DNA from: Narthecium ossifragum
Taxonomy: Eukaryota > Streptophyta > Magnoliopsida > Dioscoreales > Nartheciaceae
DNA: 64,000 bases
Direction of reading: 5' to 3'
Assembly (NCBI GenBank): GCA_963920575.1
Contig: OY986969.1
Location: 8,615,096-8,679,095 of the forward strand
Shown here: positions 43,251 to 55,867 of the stretch, in pieces
Layout of the letters: each line of letters starts with the position of its first letter
Numbering within the stretch: the first letter of the stretch is position 1
The notes under the pieces: generated by a model
Seen by the model: only the letters and a program-made list of their open reading frames with translations
Database searches by the model: none
What the model was told of the DNA's origin: nothing
Made by a program: the position numbers and the translations under genes

Positions 43251-46200
43251 TTTATGACCTTAATTGGCACATGTTTTAATTGCTTCTGAACGATAGCTTT
43301 AATTAGCTTACCTCGTCATGACTTTTGGTCGATCATCTTCCTATGCCTGCTTATATTTACCTTTGACCGATGATTTTGGCTTCATAGCTTATGGACGATG
43401 CTCCGTCTCTCCACATCTATATATGATCGCTCATTTGGTCGATGGTTTACACCTGGACAATGAAATCATGTACTTATCGGTCATTGGTCATTGTTATTTT
43501 TGCTTACGTGTCCGTCATTAATTATTTAATCATTATTTTGACTAAAAGAGTAATTACAAATTTGCAACTTACGGACAAGAATAGAAAAGAAGACTTCCAA
43601 AACCCTGTGTTTTGATGCTGATCTCCTCCGCACACGAAGTCTTCCAATTAACTTTGTGTTTGGATATGTTTACATGCAATTAATAACTTTATAGATCCTT
43701 TTCGATGTTTTCGAGGGGCCATCGATGGAAACTACCTTTTATAATATAGGGCAATAATCTAGACCATATTATGAAGACACACACACCATATGAATGTATC
43801 TATATGAGAATATAAATAAATATATGATATAATGTGTGTGGTTTAGGAAGCACACTCGATGCTAAGAATGAGCATAGGAGGGAGTAAAATGAACAGAACC
43901 GTGCACGTATCATCCCTTCATCCGGATGGCCTTTCATAGACATAGCTGACAAGTATAAGACAAAGTGTCATATCAAATGAGTAAAAATTTTAAACCTTGT
44001 ATTTTATCACGACTCGAATACTTTACGGGATTGGTTATCGATCTTTATCAAAAAGGTGTACAACAGACCAATCCAGCACACAGATTCAAGAGCACATAAA
44101 AAAAATGATGATATTTTTAAGCACCACTTCATTTGTTTGGCATGCTGAATATTTTTATAACCTCCACACAAGAGCACATAAAAAAAAAATGATGATAGAC
44201 AAGGACATATTATAATCTTATCAATGGTCGTAAGCTGGCCAGTTCTATATATAGTAATGAAAGAGGTCGAGTTTCCGTTGTTTTCTAAGCTCAGGCCAGT
44301 TTCCGGTGATTCCAAGCTTCATGAGACAGTTGTTTCTCTCGTTCTTCTTCATTCCTTAAATACATGAGTGTTTTGAGTGTTAGAAAGGTCGGATTGATGT
44401 GTTGCAAACCAGATAGGATGTTCAAGTAATATCGTACGTCCTCCAGCAAGCTGAGATAAATTAAAATGCTTCGACGAGGGGGAGAGGGGCGCGAAATTGA
44501 AACTCAACGCGCTCAGGAGCGAAGAGAGGTATGCCAAATCATTTCCTATTATATATATATATATATATATATGCACATCGATCTTATATAGAGAACACTG
44601 ATTTGCTTAAGAGAATATGCTTGAGCTAGAGAGATCCACCATACCCACAAAAAGTAGAGAATAATATGTAGATGACCAGCTGCTAATCACCTCCATTCCA
44701 TAGGTAACAAAAATCCCATAGGTTTCTGGTTGTAGGAAGTACATAGGCATCGCTCATCAATAACAAGTGAGAATACCACCATCCTTGTGATTTGTGACCA
44801 CAAAGAACAACACTTTGGTCTCCCAGTGGAGACAAGCATATGCTTCAATGGATGCCTTTTGGATATTGGGAAAAGGCCATTTGTTCTATCTATCTGTCAC
44901 TTGGAATATTATTGTGACCTCACACATGGTGGAGGTGGCATAGCACATGTGTGTGTCCTTAGAAAGGTATCTATTTTTTGTTTTTAACCTTGGTTTCCAT
45001 CTTGATCGGAGACTTATAACCCATATCACCTATATCTTGATACCTATCACAAAGCATTAACCTTTTCTTTTACCAAAAAAACAACCATAAAAGCCATAAG
45101 CTTTACTTTTAGGAACTATATAACTTTCTGTTCTTTTGCTGATGAGATGTGTTCTAAGTTATACTCCAGTTAGATCTCAGATTTATCTTTGCAAAGCAAA
45201 TTTACTTTCTTCTTTTTACAGAAACACCATTATCGTATTAGGATATTGATCATGGTGATGAACAAGTGGGAACCACTCAAGCTTTGATGACCAATAAGAT
45301 GAGGAATCTAGTTATGTAGGAAAAATGTGGGTTCAATTGGGAAGATTATAGATGCCAAGGACAACAAAAGGGAAAGGAATCAACAAAAGGGAAAAATTCC
45401 TTATTATTGCATATGAATGCAAGGAAAATTTTATGACATGATGAAGCCTTCAAAACCTCTTTCTTACTTCTAGCCTTACCATGATTAAGTTAAGAGATTA
45501 AAAAACTTAAATTAGTGCATTCTTTTTTGGTATTTTGATGCCAAAAACTTGTTGATCGTTATGGGCGTGTTGCACGTAAGCTCTTATTCCTGATCTTTGA
45601 TGAAGATTTGGTAGAGCCCGGCAAGATTCTCTCTTGGAGTAGATGGGAAGGTCAGATGCCGCGGTGAGATCGGGTCCGAAATTAACGGAGAGAGAGAGAA
45701 GTGACCACCCCGGGATGATCTGGGAGGTCTAGATGGCCTGGGGGTGCTGACGCGAGCCCTGGTCGAGAATCTGGACCGTTGGATCGGAGCACCTGGGCGG
45801 CTGGAACGCGTTCGGAGGTGATTGGACGGTGAACTCGTTAGAGACAGTTCAAAGGTGAAATTTCATCATCAGAGGCTGAGGAATCATCCTGCGGGGTCCG
45901 ATCGTGGAATCGGGCTTCAAGGTGGTCGAATCTGGTGGCAATGGCGTGATGGGTTTGGTTGGAATTGGTCGGTGCCGGAAGAGACATTGGCAAAGGTGAA
46001 GAAGGGTACGAGAAGGTTGGGGAGGTTGATAGGAGTGATTTGGGGGTGTTGTAGCAGAGTTTGGTGGAGTGTAGAGGCCAGTAGAGTGACGGGCAGCGGA
46101 AGGATTCTTGGAGGTGGTTTGTTGGGATTGGAGGCAGAGTTATAACTGCTGAAGGAGGTCGGTGATAACACGGGAGAGATAAGAAGAGTTTGGGTGTGAT

Positions 46201-46610
46201 TTGAGGAGGCAAGGTGATCGGGAAGTGGCGGACGGCAAGATGGCTGGAGGCGGTTTGGGGTCGAGCTGATCAAAGCCATGAACAAGTTGGGATGATGAAT
46301 CATGGCTCGATGGTGAGTCGTGGGAGGAGAGAGAAAATAAGGGGAAACCCGAGAAAATTAGGGAAAAGGGGTGGGGTGGGGGGAGGGGATTATGGAAAAT
46401 GTAGGGAAGAAGATAGCCAAGAAGAAGGGTGCTTCACCCATCCCCCTAGAAAGAATGCTTCACTCAACCAACCCAATCAAGGCTTCGTTGATGAAAATAA
46501 AGTATTTGCTTGCATAATCTAGGAGTACAGAGGGATGCTCCTTATACAGAGCATGGACCCTTAAGACTCAAACTATAACTAGGGTTCTTCTTGGACTCAA
46601 CCATCCCTAG
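43251..46610. other. No gene identified; repeat-like, (AT)n at 44549-44572
   Basis: A simple AT run sits at 44549-44572. AGAGCACATAAAAAAAATGATGAT recurs at 44090 and 44172. At 45600-46450 the G-rich + strand has overlapping frames on both strands (for example 107 codons on + at 45822 and 124 codons on - at 45838). They have no shared motif and none resembles a known family, so I do not call a gene. Confidence 0.35.
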
Positions 46611-47558
46611 TCGGGGTGTAAACGAGCAGAGGTTTACCATGCTCGAGCTCGTTCATTAAGCATCTTATCGAGCTTGAGCTCGAGCCGAGCTTTAAACGAG
46701 CTATCCAAAAGCTGTTTGAGCTCGGCTCGTTAAGATATTGGTGAGCTCGAGCTCAACTCGGTTCATGTAATCGAGCTCGTTCGTGAACATCTAATCGAAC
46801 TTGTTCGCGAACGGCTAATGGAACTTGTTCACGAACAGTTAATCAAAATTGTTCATGAACAGTTAATCAAAATTGTTCGTTAATAGCTAACCGAGCCTGC
46901 TCATGAACACATAATGAAACAGACAGCAAATGAATTTGAATTCTAATCAGATTAATCTGAGCTAAGGACTAGGGTCCAAGCATCAAATGTAATGATTAAA
47001 TTTGGATCTAAAATCTCATTTAGTTCCTATTCAGATCAAATTGAGTTAGGAATTAGAGTATATAAGATTAATCCAGAATAGACTGAACAGTATATGTATA
47101 GATCACAATTCTCTCTATACAAAATCATATAAATCACACAAAAAACGTATTATAAAAGGATTAATGAACAAGAGGTTGTAAACGATTATTATATTAATGA
47201 GCATATATACAACTATTTGAATGTACACTTAACATATATAATCTTGAAGTGTAATCGATCATGTTCATGAATGAGTTATCGAGTCTGTTCACGAACAGGT
47301 AATCGAGCATGTTCACGAGCCCGTTCACGAGCTTGTTCATGAACGGGTAATCGAGCTTGTTCACGAATGGGTAACCGAGCATGTTCGCGAACATTAACGA
47401 GCCGAGTTCACCTCTGTTCAAGCTCGGTTCGTTTATTAAACGAGATTAAATTTTTTGTTCAAGTTTTTTCATTTATCTTTCCGAACGAACTTGAACGAGC
47501 CCTTATCAAGCTTGTTCACGAGCTGTTCTTCGAGCGTACTTGTTCGCTTACACCCCTA
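46611..47558. mobile_element. Non-autonomous hAT-type element (GGGGTGTAAACGAGC family), 948 bp
   Basis: Left end TCGGGGTGTAAACGAGC, right end GCTTACACCCCTA, inverted to each other. The flanks ATCCCTAG (46603-46610) and ATCTCTAG (47559-47566) are an 8-bp duplication with one change. Subterminal regions are filled with GAGCTCG, GTTCACGAAC and TTCGTGAAC motifs. This 'ggggtgtaaacgagc' class is widespread in plants. The 75-codon minus frame at 47194 is part of these repeats. Confidence 0.85.
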
Positions 47559-47975
47559 ATCTCTAGTAGGTCTTCCATATCAATTAGGACTCAAATAAAG
47601 GATAAAAGACAAGGAAAGTAAATAAAACAAATAAATCCTAATAGAACTCTAATAAAACAGTAAATTCCTAAATTAGGATAACTGTGGAGAAACCCATCTT
47701 GGAGTTAGACTCAAGGCGGGACCCACTGGTTTGCCGCCCAAGCAAATCAAGTAGAGTCCGTGACGCGCGTAACATTAGTAAGCTTGGTCACCGAATATGA
47801 GAATGTTATGATAAAAATTATTAGTACGAGAACACTATTATAATTAATTATGTTATCTTCTGATTTATTTTGAGGCCAGCTTATAAAACATAAATATAAG
47901 GAGCATTAGATCATAGGCTCACTCTTTTATAAGCTTAAGTTTTTGGTTTGATCGATAAAGTTCATATCAGCATCT

Positions 47976-48685
47976 TGTTGGGAAAATCCCTCCCCATGAG
48001 AGACGTTGACAAGAGGCATCGACGAGAAGCGACGAGGACGCGAGATGCTGGAAAAACAAAGGTGTAGGAAGCAAAGGATCGATTCTTTGCTTGGAAAGGA
48101 TCGATCCTTTTCTCACGACAGAGAGCTGGGATGGAAAGGATCGATCCTCTGCTCTATAAGGATCGATCCTCCCAGGCGATTTTTTCCATGACAGGGAGCG
48201 TGTTTTGGATGATCGATCTTTACCCTCAAAAGTATCGATCATCTTCGGGGCGGTCTTTTCTACGGAATGAAAGGATCGATCCTTTCATTCAAGAAGATCG
48301 ATCCTTTGCGGAATCTGGAAAAGATTTAAGGGTCCAGATTAATCCGAGTGTGGGTTAATTAGTGGATATAAATAGGGTTAGTGTGTAACCCTAATGTGTG
48401 TGGCTTGATATCAGAAACCCTAGAGAGAGGTCTTGGGGGCTTGATAGAAAGTAGGGCATTCTTGAGTGAATGTATTTTGGGGAGGGTTGAGAGAGATTTA
48501 TATGTGAGAGTTGAGAAATCAAGTCTTGTAAATCTTCTCATATATTGAAGTTTTCTCTCTTCCCGTGATTTTTCCTTTGCGGTGATTAGCGGGAAGGTTT
48601 TTCACATTAAATCTGGTGTCTCTCCTCCTAGTTCTATTTTGGTGCTCTCTCATCTTGGTTTTCATCCCCGCTGGAATTCCTAACA
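47976..48685 (+). mobile_element. Solo LTR, Ty1/copia type, 710 bp
   Basis: Termini TGTTGGGAAAATCC and GGAATTCCTAACA are inverted (TGTT / AACA). Flanking pentamers CATCT (47971-47975) and CATAT (48686-48690) match at four of five positions. The 3' part (CTTCCCGTGATTTTTCCTTTGCGGTGATTAG, shortened: CCTTTGCGGTGATTAGCGGG, then TTTTTCACATTAAATCTGGTG) is typical of copia U5 regions. A TATA box (ATATAAATAG) is near 48365. An octamer array lies in U3. Confidence 0.8.
48077..48303. repeat. GATCGATC octamer pairs in copia LTR
   Basis: Four pairs, all exactly 22 bp apart: 48077/48099, 48139/48161, 48211/48233 and 48274/48296. Two members carry one mismatch. The array sits in U3, ending about 60 bp upstream of ATATAAATAG. 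Confidence 0.92.
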
Positions 48686-48690
48686 CATAT

Positions 48691-49566
48691 GTGCTTTTGA
48701 ATTCGACTTTTATTTTTAAAGGGCATGTTATAGTATATAAACATAAACTCATCTTTTCCATCAACTTAAACTTTTGAGTTGTTCTCCCCGTCTTCTAGTG
48801 AGTTGAGTAATATGATAGTTTGTTTTTTTCTCTTAGATTAATTGGACTTATTACCTTGCTCAACAGTTTTAAACTATATTGATATAAACTCGTTTTCACT
48901 TATTGGTTTAAGCTTTTAAGTTTAATAGTTGGAGTTTTTTAATCATAGCGGAAGTCTTGAATCTGAACCTCATGTTACGCATTCCGTTGCCGCTATTGAA
49001 TTAAATATTAATGTGTGAGAACTCATGAACATTCAGGTTCTTATAGGGTTATGTGGTTTTTTCAAATAGTGCAACTGCACTACAATGTTGCGTGGTTGAA
49101 TAACCGAGGATTTTTTTTTGAATTAAACATGGAGGATGGAAATCCCTAAGCAAACAATGTTGTCTGGTTATAATTTTCAGATAAGAAGGGCCTAATCTAA
49201 GCATAGGACCTGAAGTTAAACTGCACTTCACCTTAGTGCAAGCGATTTGATTCCCATTTTATCCACATTGGAGGTATAGTTGGATGTCAATTACTTGTTG
49301 GTGAATGGTGGATGCATATTAAGCCCTACTAATGGAATAACTCTGATATATTCAGAACATATTCCATCTAAATAGGATCACCTTACTTTAAGAGACCTAA
49401 ACTAAGCATAGGACCTGAAGTTACACTTTTCTTTAAATAAAAAAAAAGATAACGGGATGAAAAAATAAAGACCCTTAAATCAATAAAAAATGATTCAGTA
49501 CGGAATGAAGCTTGCGTATCAACCTTAGCTTTTATATTTTTTAAAAAAAAAAGATCAAAGACATAA
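48691..49566. other. No gene identified
   Basis: CTAAGCATAGGACCTGAAGTTA occurs twice (near 49196 and 49391). No coding region or element ends were recognised. Confidence 0.35.
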
Positions 49567-51369
49567 GCCCCGTTTGGTACGGGAATAAGCGTTATTCTAG
49601 GATAAAAGTTATTCTGAATTAAGTAGTAATGATTACTTAGAATAAGAAAAAAAGTAAAAAGGGATAGGAGGTGAAATGGGAATAACATTTTATAAATATT
49701 TAAAGATAAAATATGAAATAAGAAGAATATTTTTTTTTAATTTGAAATAAAAATTATCCCGGATTAACTATATCGTGATACATCAGCCAGAGGTCAGCTG
49801 CTCTTTGTCCTGGATGGCAGACCAGGATTCACCGTAGTGGACCGTAGTGGCACCACCACTGCAACGCGGTGGTCGCCTCGGGCTGTTGGCAGCTTATAGT
49901 TGTTTAGACTAAGCAACAGGCACGTACATATTATAAATGATCAGCAACTCTGTCTTGCATTGTTCCATAAAGAGATGGACGTGCACGTGACGACTACAGT
50001 GAAGAGGTTCAATAAACGATAAAGGAGATCTCGAAAAACGTATTTTGAGTCAAAGAAGAGATCGATGGTAGCGTTTAATGGGTGTCTTTAGATTATCTTT
50101 TGAGCACTTTATAATATAAATTTAATAGGTCTCATTTTTTAATTTGTGATTTGAGAGCCATTAAGCATATCTTAAATTCAATTGTAGCTTTTGAGACAAT
50201 AAAATTTTAATTTTGAACGTCCTTTTATTTAATCTTGGTTGAAGTACAGTGTATTAAATTATTATTAAATGACAATAAAATTTTATAGTTTTTATAACAT
50301 ATCTAATTTTGACCCAGCTAATTTTGGGAGCTCTCTCTTTAAATATATTTGTATGCGTTTTTATGAACATATAAAAATTTTTGTGCGCGTAGAAACATTT
50401 TTCGTGTGCGTACTGTATTAAATAATTATATTATTATAATAAAATATTAATATAAATTGGTCCACATGCCACATGTCATATCATGATTGGTCTACAACGT
50501 GCAAAAATTATTTTACTTTATATTATTTTAATAATATATATTAAAATAATATTATTATATTAATATAAGTGGATCCGTATGTGGATGTATTGATATGTAC
50601 GACCATGCTATGTCATGTGGCGACGTGATCCTTCTTCGTATTCGCCGTAGCTGGAGGCCACACGTAAGTCGCTGGCAGTCACGGCGTCGCAAGACACCAT
50701 CAACACCGCCAAGCCATACGACCTGGTGAAGGACGAGCGGGCATCGTTGCCGACGATGGTAGGGGAGCGGGCATCTGCCGGAGATGCAAATAAGCGGATG
50801 TTGATAGGAGAGGGATTCGCTGGTGGAGGCATTGAACAGGACGGCAGGGTGATAATATTATACTTTATTATAATATATTTTTATTTTATTTTATGTAATA
50901 ATATAATAGTATAAAATTTATAGGGTTTAATGTACCAATACCAAAAACTTAACTTAAATAATGGAATAGAGAAAGATGTGTTAGCCGGTGTTTCATGGAT
51001 TGATTGCAACCAAAATTGGTTGTGGGAGTGGTGCTAAGGTCGACTGTCAGCATGCACTGACTCAAAAATAAAGTCATTGGAGAGTTGCAATATTATATAT
51101 TTTATACACTTTACTTACAAACATTTAAATTAACTAAATAGTTAATTTAAATATTATAATCTTAACCCACCAGCTTATCTATTATTATAATATTATATAT
51201 TTTATATAATCTATAACTCTTATCATTATCTTAAACTTAACCCACTAATTTATCTTGATTTTGAGTCAAAATTGAAAAGTAGTTAAGCTTATTATCTCGA
51301 TAAATTAACTTCGTTTTCTTACCCATAACCTTGGTTATTCCTGTCCCTTGAACGAACCAAACGGGGGGC
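49567..51369. mobile_element. Putative PIF/Harbinger-type non-autonomous element, 1.8 kb
   Basis: Left end GCCCCGTTTGGTACGGGAATAA and the complement of the right end GCCCCCCGTTTGG...GGAATAACC are similar inverted termini. Both sides show TAA (49564-49566, 51370-51372), the usual Harbinger target duplication. The interior is AT-rich with a small GC-richer island (50610-50840) and no transposase. A 3-bp duplication can arise by chance. Confidence 0.5.
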
Positions 51370-51849
51370 TAAGTCGCCAGTGGTTAATGCTTGGGCCGTC
51401 CCTGTCTAAGGTCATGTCTATTCTCTATCAAGATAATGCCCAAGGTGTTGGCCATCTCTCTCCAACCAGCTATTCATTCCAATCACATCACTCCTCCACG
51501 CTTATCCCCAAAACCCACCCAAAATTTTTTTACATAAATTGTTCCTCCTCACAATTATTAGCACAAGCTAGTAGTGGATAACTACTAATTTATTAGCCAC
51601 AATAATAGGTGGTGCTATTCCCATCTTTGTCAAGGATAAGTCTTTGTACCGGGTAAACCCGGCGCGTCCCGCCCTGACTCGGCCCAAATCGTAGTATAAC
51701 GTCCCAATCCGAAAGATCTAATCCGCGTTTCTTAGCCGGGTTGCGTGCGTATCGTATCGGAGGAGGGACGTTACGTGGCACCGTCGGTGAGCGGACCGGT
51801 TCCCCGTTCCTAACTATTTTTATAGTAGAGGAGTCTTTGAGAGCCAAAC

Positions 51850-52136
51850 GGCTATAATTAGTGGGGGTTTACTTTGAGGAGAGGAGAGGAGAGGAGAGAA
51901 GAGGAGCTTAGAAATCGGTGGCAGGGTTGGAATCGAAGGGGTAAGGAGTTGGGATAACAGGGTACGCACACTATTTAGAGAGGTGGTGGCCGGAGATCGG
52001 TGGCGCGTTGTTCGATATAGAGCTCGGGAGGGAGGCTCTGTTCGAACGGCGGGCGCGATCTGATCGGTAGTTGGGGAAAAGAGAGATTTTTTTTTTGTTG
52101 GTTGCTGTTGTTGTTGTTTGTGGTGGTGGTGGTTTC
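51850..52136 (+). promoter_or_regulatory. 5' leader region of the GT17 gene
   Basis: GAGGAGAGGAGAGGAGAGG (51877-51895) and a long T run followed by GTTGTTGTTG/GTGGTGGTGG lie directly before the start codon. GA-rich leaders are common in plant genes. The transcription start is not visible. Confidence 0.4.
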
Positions 52137-53752
52137 ATGATGCCGCCGGAAGGAGGAGGGTATAAGAAGTCGGATGATATCTGTGAGGAAGTCTGTGGAA
52201 AGGTACAAATTTTTCTCCTGTCCGTTGCACTGCTTTGTTAGAAGGGTTTTGTAGATCTAGATTTGTTTGGTTCTGAGGGGGTTTGTGGGAAATTTTGGAT
52301 TGTTGGTTGGTTTTGATGAGTGCCCTGTTTGGAGATTTCGCAATGTTCGGGTCTTTGGCGTTGTTTTGAGTGGGAGTTCTTGTTTGTAACTTTGGAATGG
52401 AGTTTGATGGCGGTTTGAAGTCTGACTTGGGTTCTGTTTTGTAGTCGCTTAACGACTTCTTTTTACGATGCAAGTTTCAATCTTGGTGGATGAATTTGTT
52501 GTTTTGGGTGTGAGATTTTTTTGTGATCGTCTGGTGTTTGTGGAATTGTTTCTTGGAAGGCAACACTTTTTTTGTTGGATTTATGATTGGATTTTAACAT
52601 GCCTTGTTCTGGTTTTGATGTCTTTCTTCCTACTTGGTGATGATATTGCAGCAGTCTTCGCGGGCGGCTGGGGGCTTGTCTCGACTACTATGCGCCCTCC
52701 GGGGCTTCGATATCAAGGCTTTGCTTGTCCTCTTTGTTGTAGTCCCATTGGGCATCTTCTGCATCTACTTGAATGGCCAGAAGATCACCTACTTCCTCCG
52801 TCCCCTGTGGGAAGCCCCGCCCAAGCCCTTCAACACCATACCCCACTATTATAACGAGAACGTTAGTATGGAGAACCTCTGCAAGCTCCACGGGTGGAAG
52901 GTCCGCGATTCCCCCAGGCGTGTCTTTGATGCAGTCCTATTCAATAATGAGCTGGACATGCTCGCTATCCGCTGGAAAGAGCTCTATCCTTATGTCTCCG
53001 AGTTTGTCCTCGTCGAGTCCAACTCCACCTTCTCCGGCATCAAGAAGTCCCTTTTCTTCGCCGAAAATAAAGACCAGTTTGAGTTTGTTGATTCTCGCCT
53101 CACTTACGGCAACGTGGGTGGACGGTTTGTCAAGGGCGAAAACCCCTTCGTTGAGGAGTCGTACCAAAGAGTGGCACTGGAACAGCTTATCCGTATTGCA
53201 GGCATTTCTGAGGATGACTTGTTGATCATGTCGGATACCGATGAGATCCCGAGTGGCCACACAATTAATCTCTTGAGGTGGTGCGATGACATCCCCGAGA
53301 AGCTCCATCTTCAGCTCCGGAACTATCTGTACTCATTCGAGTTCTTCTTAGATGATAAGAGCTGGAGGGCATCCATCCATAGGTACCGTGCTGGGAAGAC
53401 GAGATATGCCCATTATCGTCAGAGTGATGAGCTATTGGCAGATTCTGGTTGGCACTGTAGCTTCTGCTTCCGCCGCATCAGCGATTTCATATTTAAGATG
53501 AAAGCTTACAGTCACAACGATCGTATAAGATTTCGCTATTTCTTGCAACCGTCTAGGATTCAAGATGTGATATGCAAAGGAGCAGACTTGTTTGATATGC
53601 TTCCTGAGGAGTATACATTCAAGGAGATGATCGGGAAGATGGGCCCAATTCCCAGTTCTTATTCAGCGGTGAATCTTCCAGGTTACCTAATTCAGAGTGC
53701 CGACAAATACAAATACCTTCTTCCCGGGAATTGCATCAGAGAGAGTGGCTAA
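52137..53752 (+). CDS. Glycosyltransferase family 17 (GnT-III-like) protein, two exons
   Basis: Exons 52137-52202 and 52652-53752 join in phase 0 across a 449-bp intron (GTACAA...TTGCAG) to give 388 residues, the usual length of plant GT17 proteins. GT17 contains animal beta-1,4-mannosyl-glycoprotein N-acetylglucosaminyltransferase. Plant members are annotated by similarity, and their real acceptor is uncertain because plants lack bisected N-glycans. The layout is type II Golgi: a short cytoplasmic N-terminus with KKSDDICEEVCG, one membrane span at about residues 44-63 (ALLVLFVVVPLGIFCIYL), then the lumenal domain. Family features are WEAPPKPFNTIPHYY, RRVFDAVLFNNELDML, and MSDTDEIPSG at about residue 215, with the DxD motif for metal/nucleotide-sugar binding. 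The start is chosen because exon 1 matches the conserved plant N-terminus. A tandem ATG follows at once, and either could be used. The frame is intact. Confidence 0.93.
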
Positions 53753-55236
53753 TACCAATTTTGGCATAGAAAGCTGCTTGGTTTACAGAGAAGGCTTCCT
53801 TGGTATTGGTGAAGGTGGACTTGTACTATTTAATTTAGTTGGGAGATTATTCTGAGGGAATTGGGCTGGAAAGGGGAAGCATTGAGCTTCTATTGTAGAA
53901 TTAGATTGAACAATACCTGCTTGTGCTTGCTCAGTACAGTTATTTGCCAAAGGAGCTTATTCAGATATTGTAGCTACCTTGGGGAGTAGAGCGTAGCTCT
54001 TCCCCTTTGGGCATGTCATATTAAGGTAGTTCGTGTAGATGCAAATTAAGAGACATTCGGAGGTTCTGTTGTGGCGATTTGTTTCTGCTTGAGACGAATT
54101 TGTCCCAGTGGTATTATTTGTCTCGCCAAAATGTTTCTTCTGATTCCTTGAGTGTGCCATCTGATTTGTATCAGTTATCCATTTGATGACAATGCTAATT
54201 TTATGTAGTTGGGATGCACCTTTTAACATCCTGTGTATGACTATCCTTAGGAGATATCTTACAACATTGAAAAGTTATGTGATGCTTTAGACAGCACAAA
54301 GCATGTTGTATTCGTTGTTGAGAAACTTAATTGCCTAATTGCAAGCCACAAGCATATCTTCGTCATTGGGTTCAACGCATCTATTGCTGAACTGTAAGAC
54401 AATTTGAATGTTTCAACAGAATGTGGTGCTTGTCATTGATATGGAGGTTCATCGTCAGGATTGCCCTGTTTTATAGGTTTATTTATGGAGTCCTCTTTTT
54501 GGTAGTTCTGATTCGAGAGGTGTGAAGGACATTGGTAGTTAACTTTTTAGTATAATTGAAATGTTACTGAAATACAATCTGGACATGGTATATTTGTTGT
54601 CTCAAGGATTTCTCTTAGGCTCCTTGGTTTAATCGCCAACATATTCTTCTCCTCAAGCTAGACTAGTTGTTTGTTTCTAGAACTTTTTATTCTCTAACAC
54701 AACTTGTTATTAGTACAACTTGTTATTAGTGTATTGGAATTGTTCATGATCTAATGTCAGGAGAATAGGGTAGAAAGCGGATAGCATAATAATCCAACTA
54801 GGATTATTGCTTTGACTTCTGATGTGGAATCCCTAATGATTGATCACCAATAGAAGTTACTGCTGAAAACCAGGGGTGATGGTTATGTATTGGTGCTATA
54901 GAATACTCAAGTAGTCTTTTATACAGGAGAGACTGCTAGTCTACAACCTACTGGTTGAGATTATATGTTCTCTATGGTAAGAGCCCTTTCTTCACAACTC
55001 AGATTTTACTTCTTTACCTTCTATCTTTGCAATACGTTTACAGTGCATGAAAAAGTGTACATCCAACAGGAACCTCCTTCATGCTTGTGATCTTGATACT
55101 GTTGGCTGTTGTTGTGTTCTATGTATGCAGTGTTTTGATTATTAGGATAAAGCCTGACAAATTGAGTGAAGCATCCTAAAATAACTCGTTTCTCGTCCTT
55201 TTTTTTTGTGTTAACGGGTGTTTGTGAAATATAATC
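53753..55236. other. 3' flank of GT17 gene; no gene
   Basis: The 3' untranslated region probably covers the first few hundred bases. The 90-codon minus frame at 53957 lies within it. Beyond about 54300 the sequence is AT-rich without any recognised element. Confidence 0.4.
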
Positions 55237-55838
55237 TATGAGGACCCGATACTTGGTGTAGAGTAGATACGGGTTAGCCAGGTGCGGTTAGGCTCGGTAG
55301 AAAATTTCGGGATTATTGTGTGAAATTTTGGAATTTTTGGATGAAAATTTCGGGATTGGGACCGTTAGGTTCCCGGGGTTTTTGTATTTCGGGTTTTAGA
55401 TGTTTCTGGCTCTCAGAGACGCCGTGTTTGGTCTTTCTGTGTGATTTTGGTTCTCACACATTGATGAGGTTCGACGATCAGGCAGAGCCAAAAAGCCAAA
55501 CCTAAAGTTTCAATAGGAAGTTGAGTTTTAGTGAGAGTCATATTAGTAGTTGATTTGGGCCTTAGTTGATCGATTAGTAATTGCTTTGTAGTTGGTTTGA
55601 GTCTGGTAAGTTGGATTAGTAGGCACGAGGCAAGTAGCAGACTAAAGTCGGCCTTGAAGAGCTCTAGGGTTTTGCTATATATAAGTTGAGTAGTCATGTA
55701 CGACATGATAGATTTTTAATAAGAAGAAAGAGCGGGTTTGTTCCAGCCTGCAAGTGGAGCATTGGGGGTATCCTTTGCCATCAAAAGAGGAAGTCTTGCA
55801 CTATCGGTGATCTCCTGTGTGTGTAGGAGCTCATCAAT

Positions 55839-55852
55839 TGGTATCTAGAGCC
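55839..55852 (+). other. Primer-binding site of inner gypsy fragment
   Basis: TGGTATCTAGAGCC, the variant of the initiator tRNA-Met site common in some chromodomain gypsy lineages. It follows the LTR end (GAGCTCATCA) and precedes gag by 15 bp. Confidence 0.75.
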
Positions 55853-55867
55853 AGGTTTTCGGTGAAG

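Noticed and set aside
45822..46303. Candidate gene on either strand (107, 124 and 128 codons)
   Set aside because: Overlapping frames on opposite strands, no shared motif, no splice or start context that favours one of them.
48077..48303. CRISPR-like array of short palindromes with spacers
   Set aside because: The repeat is only 8 bp, pairs alternate with longer gaps, the DNA is a plant LTR and there are no cas genes.
52773..53308. Other frames of 123-150 codons across the GT17 exon
   Set aside because: They are shadows of the conserved GT17 frame, which carries all the family motifs.
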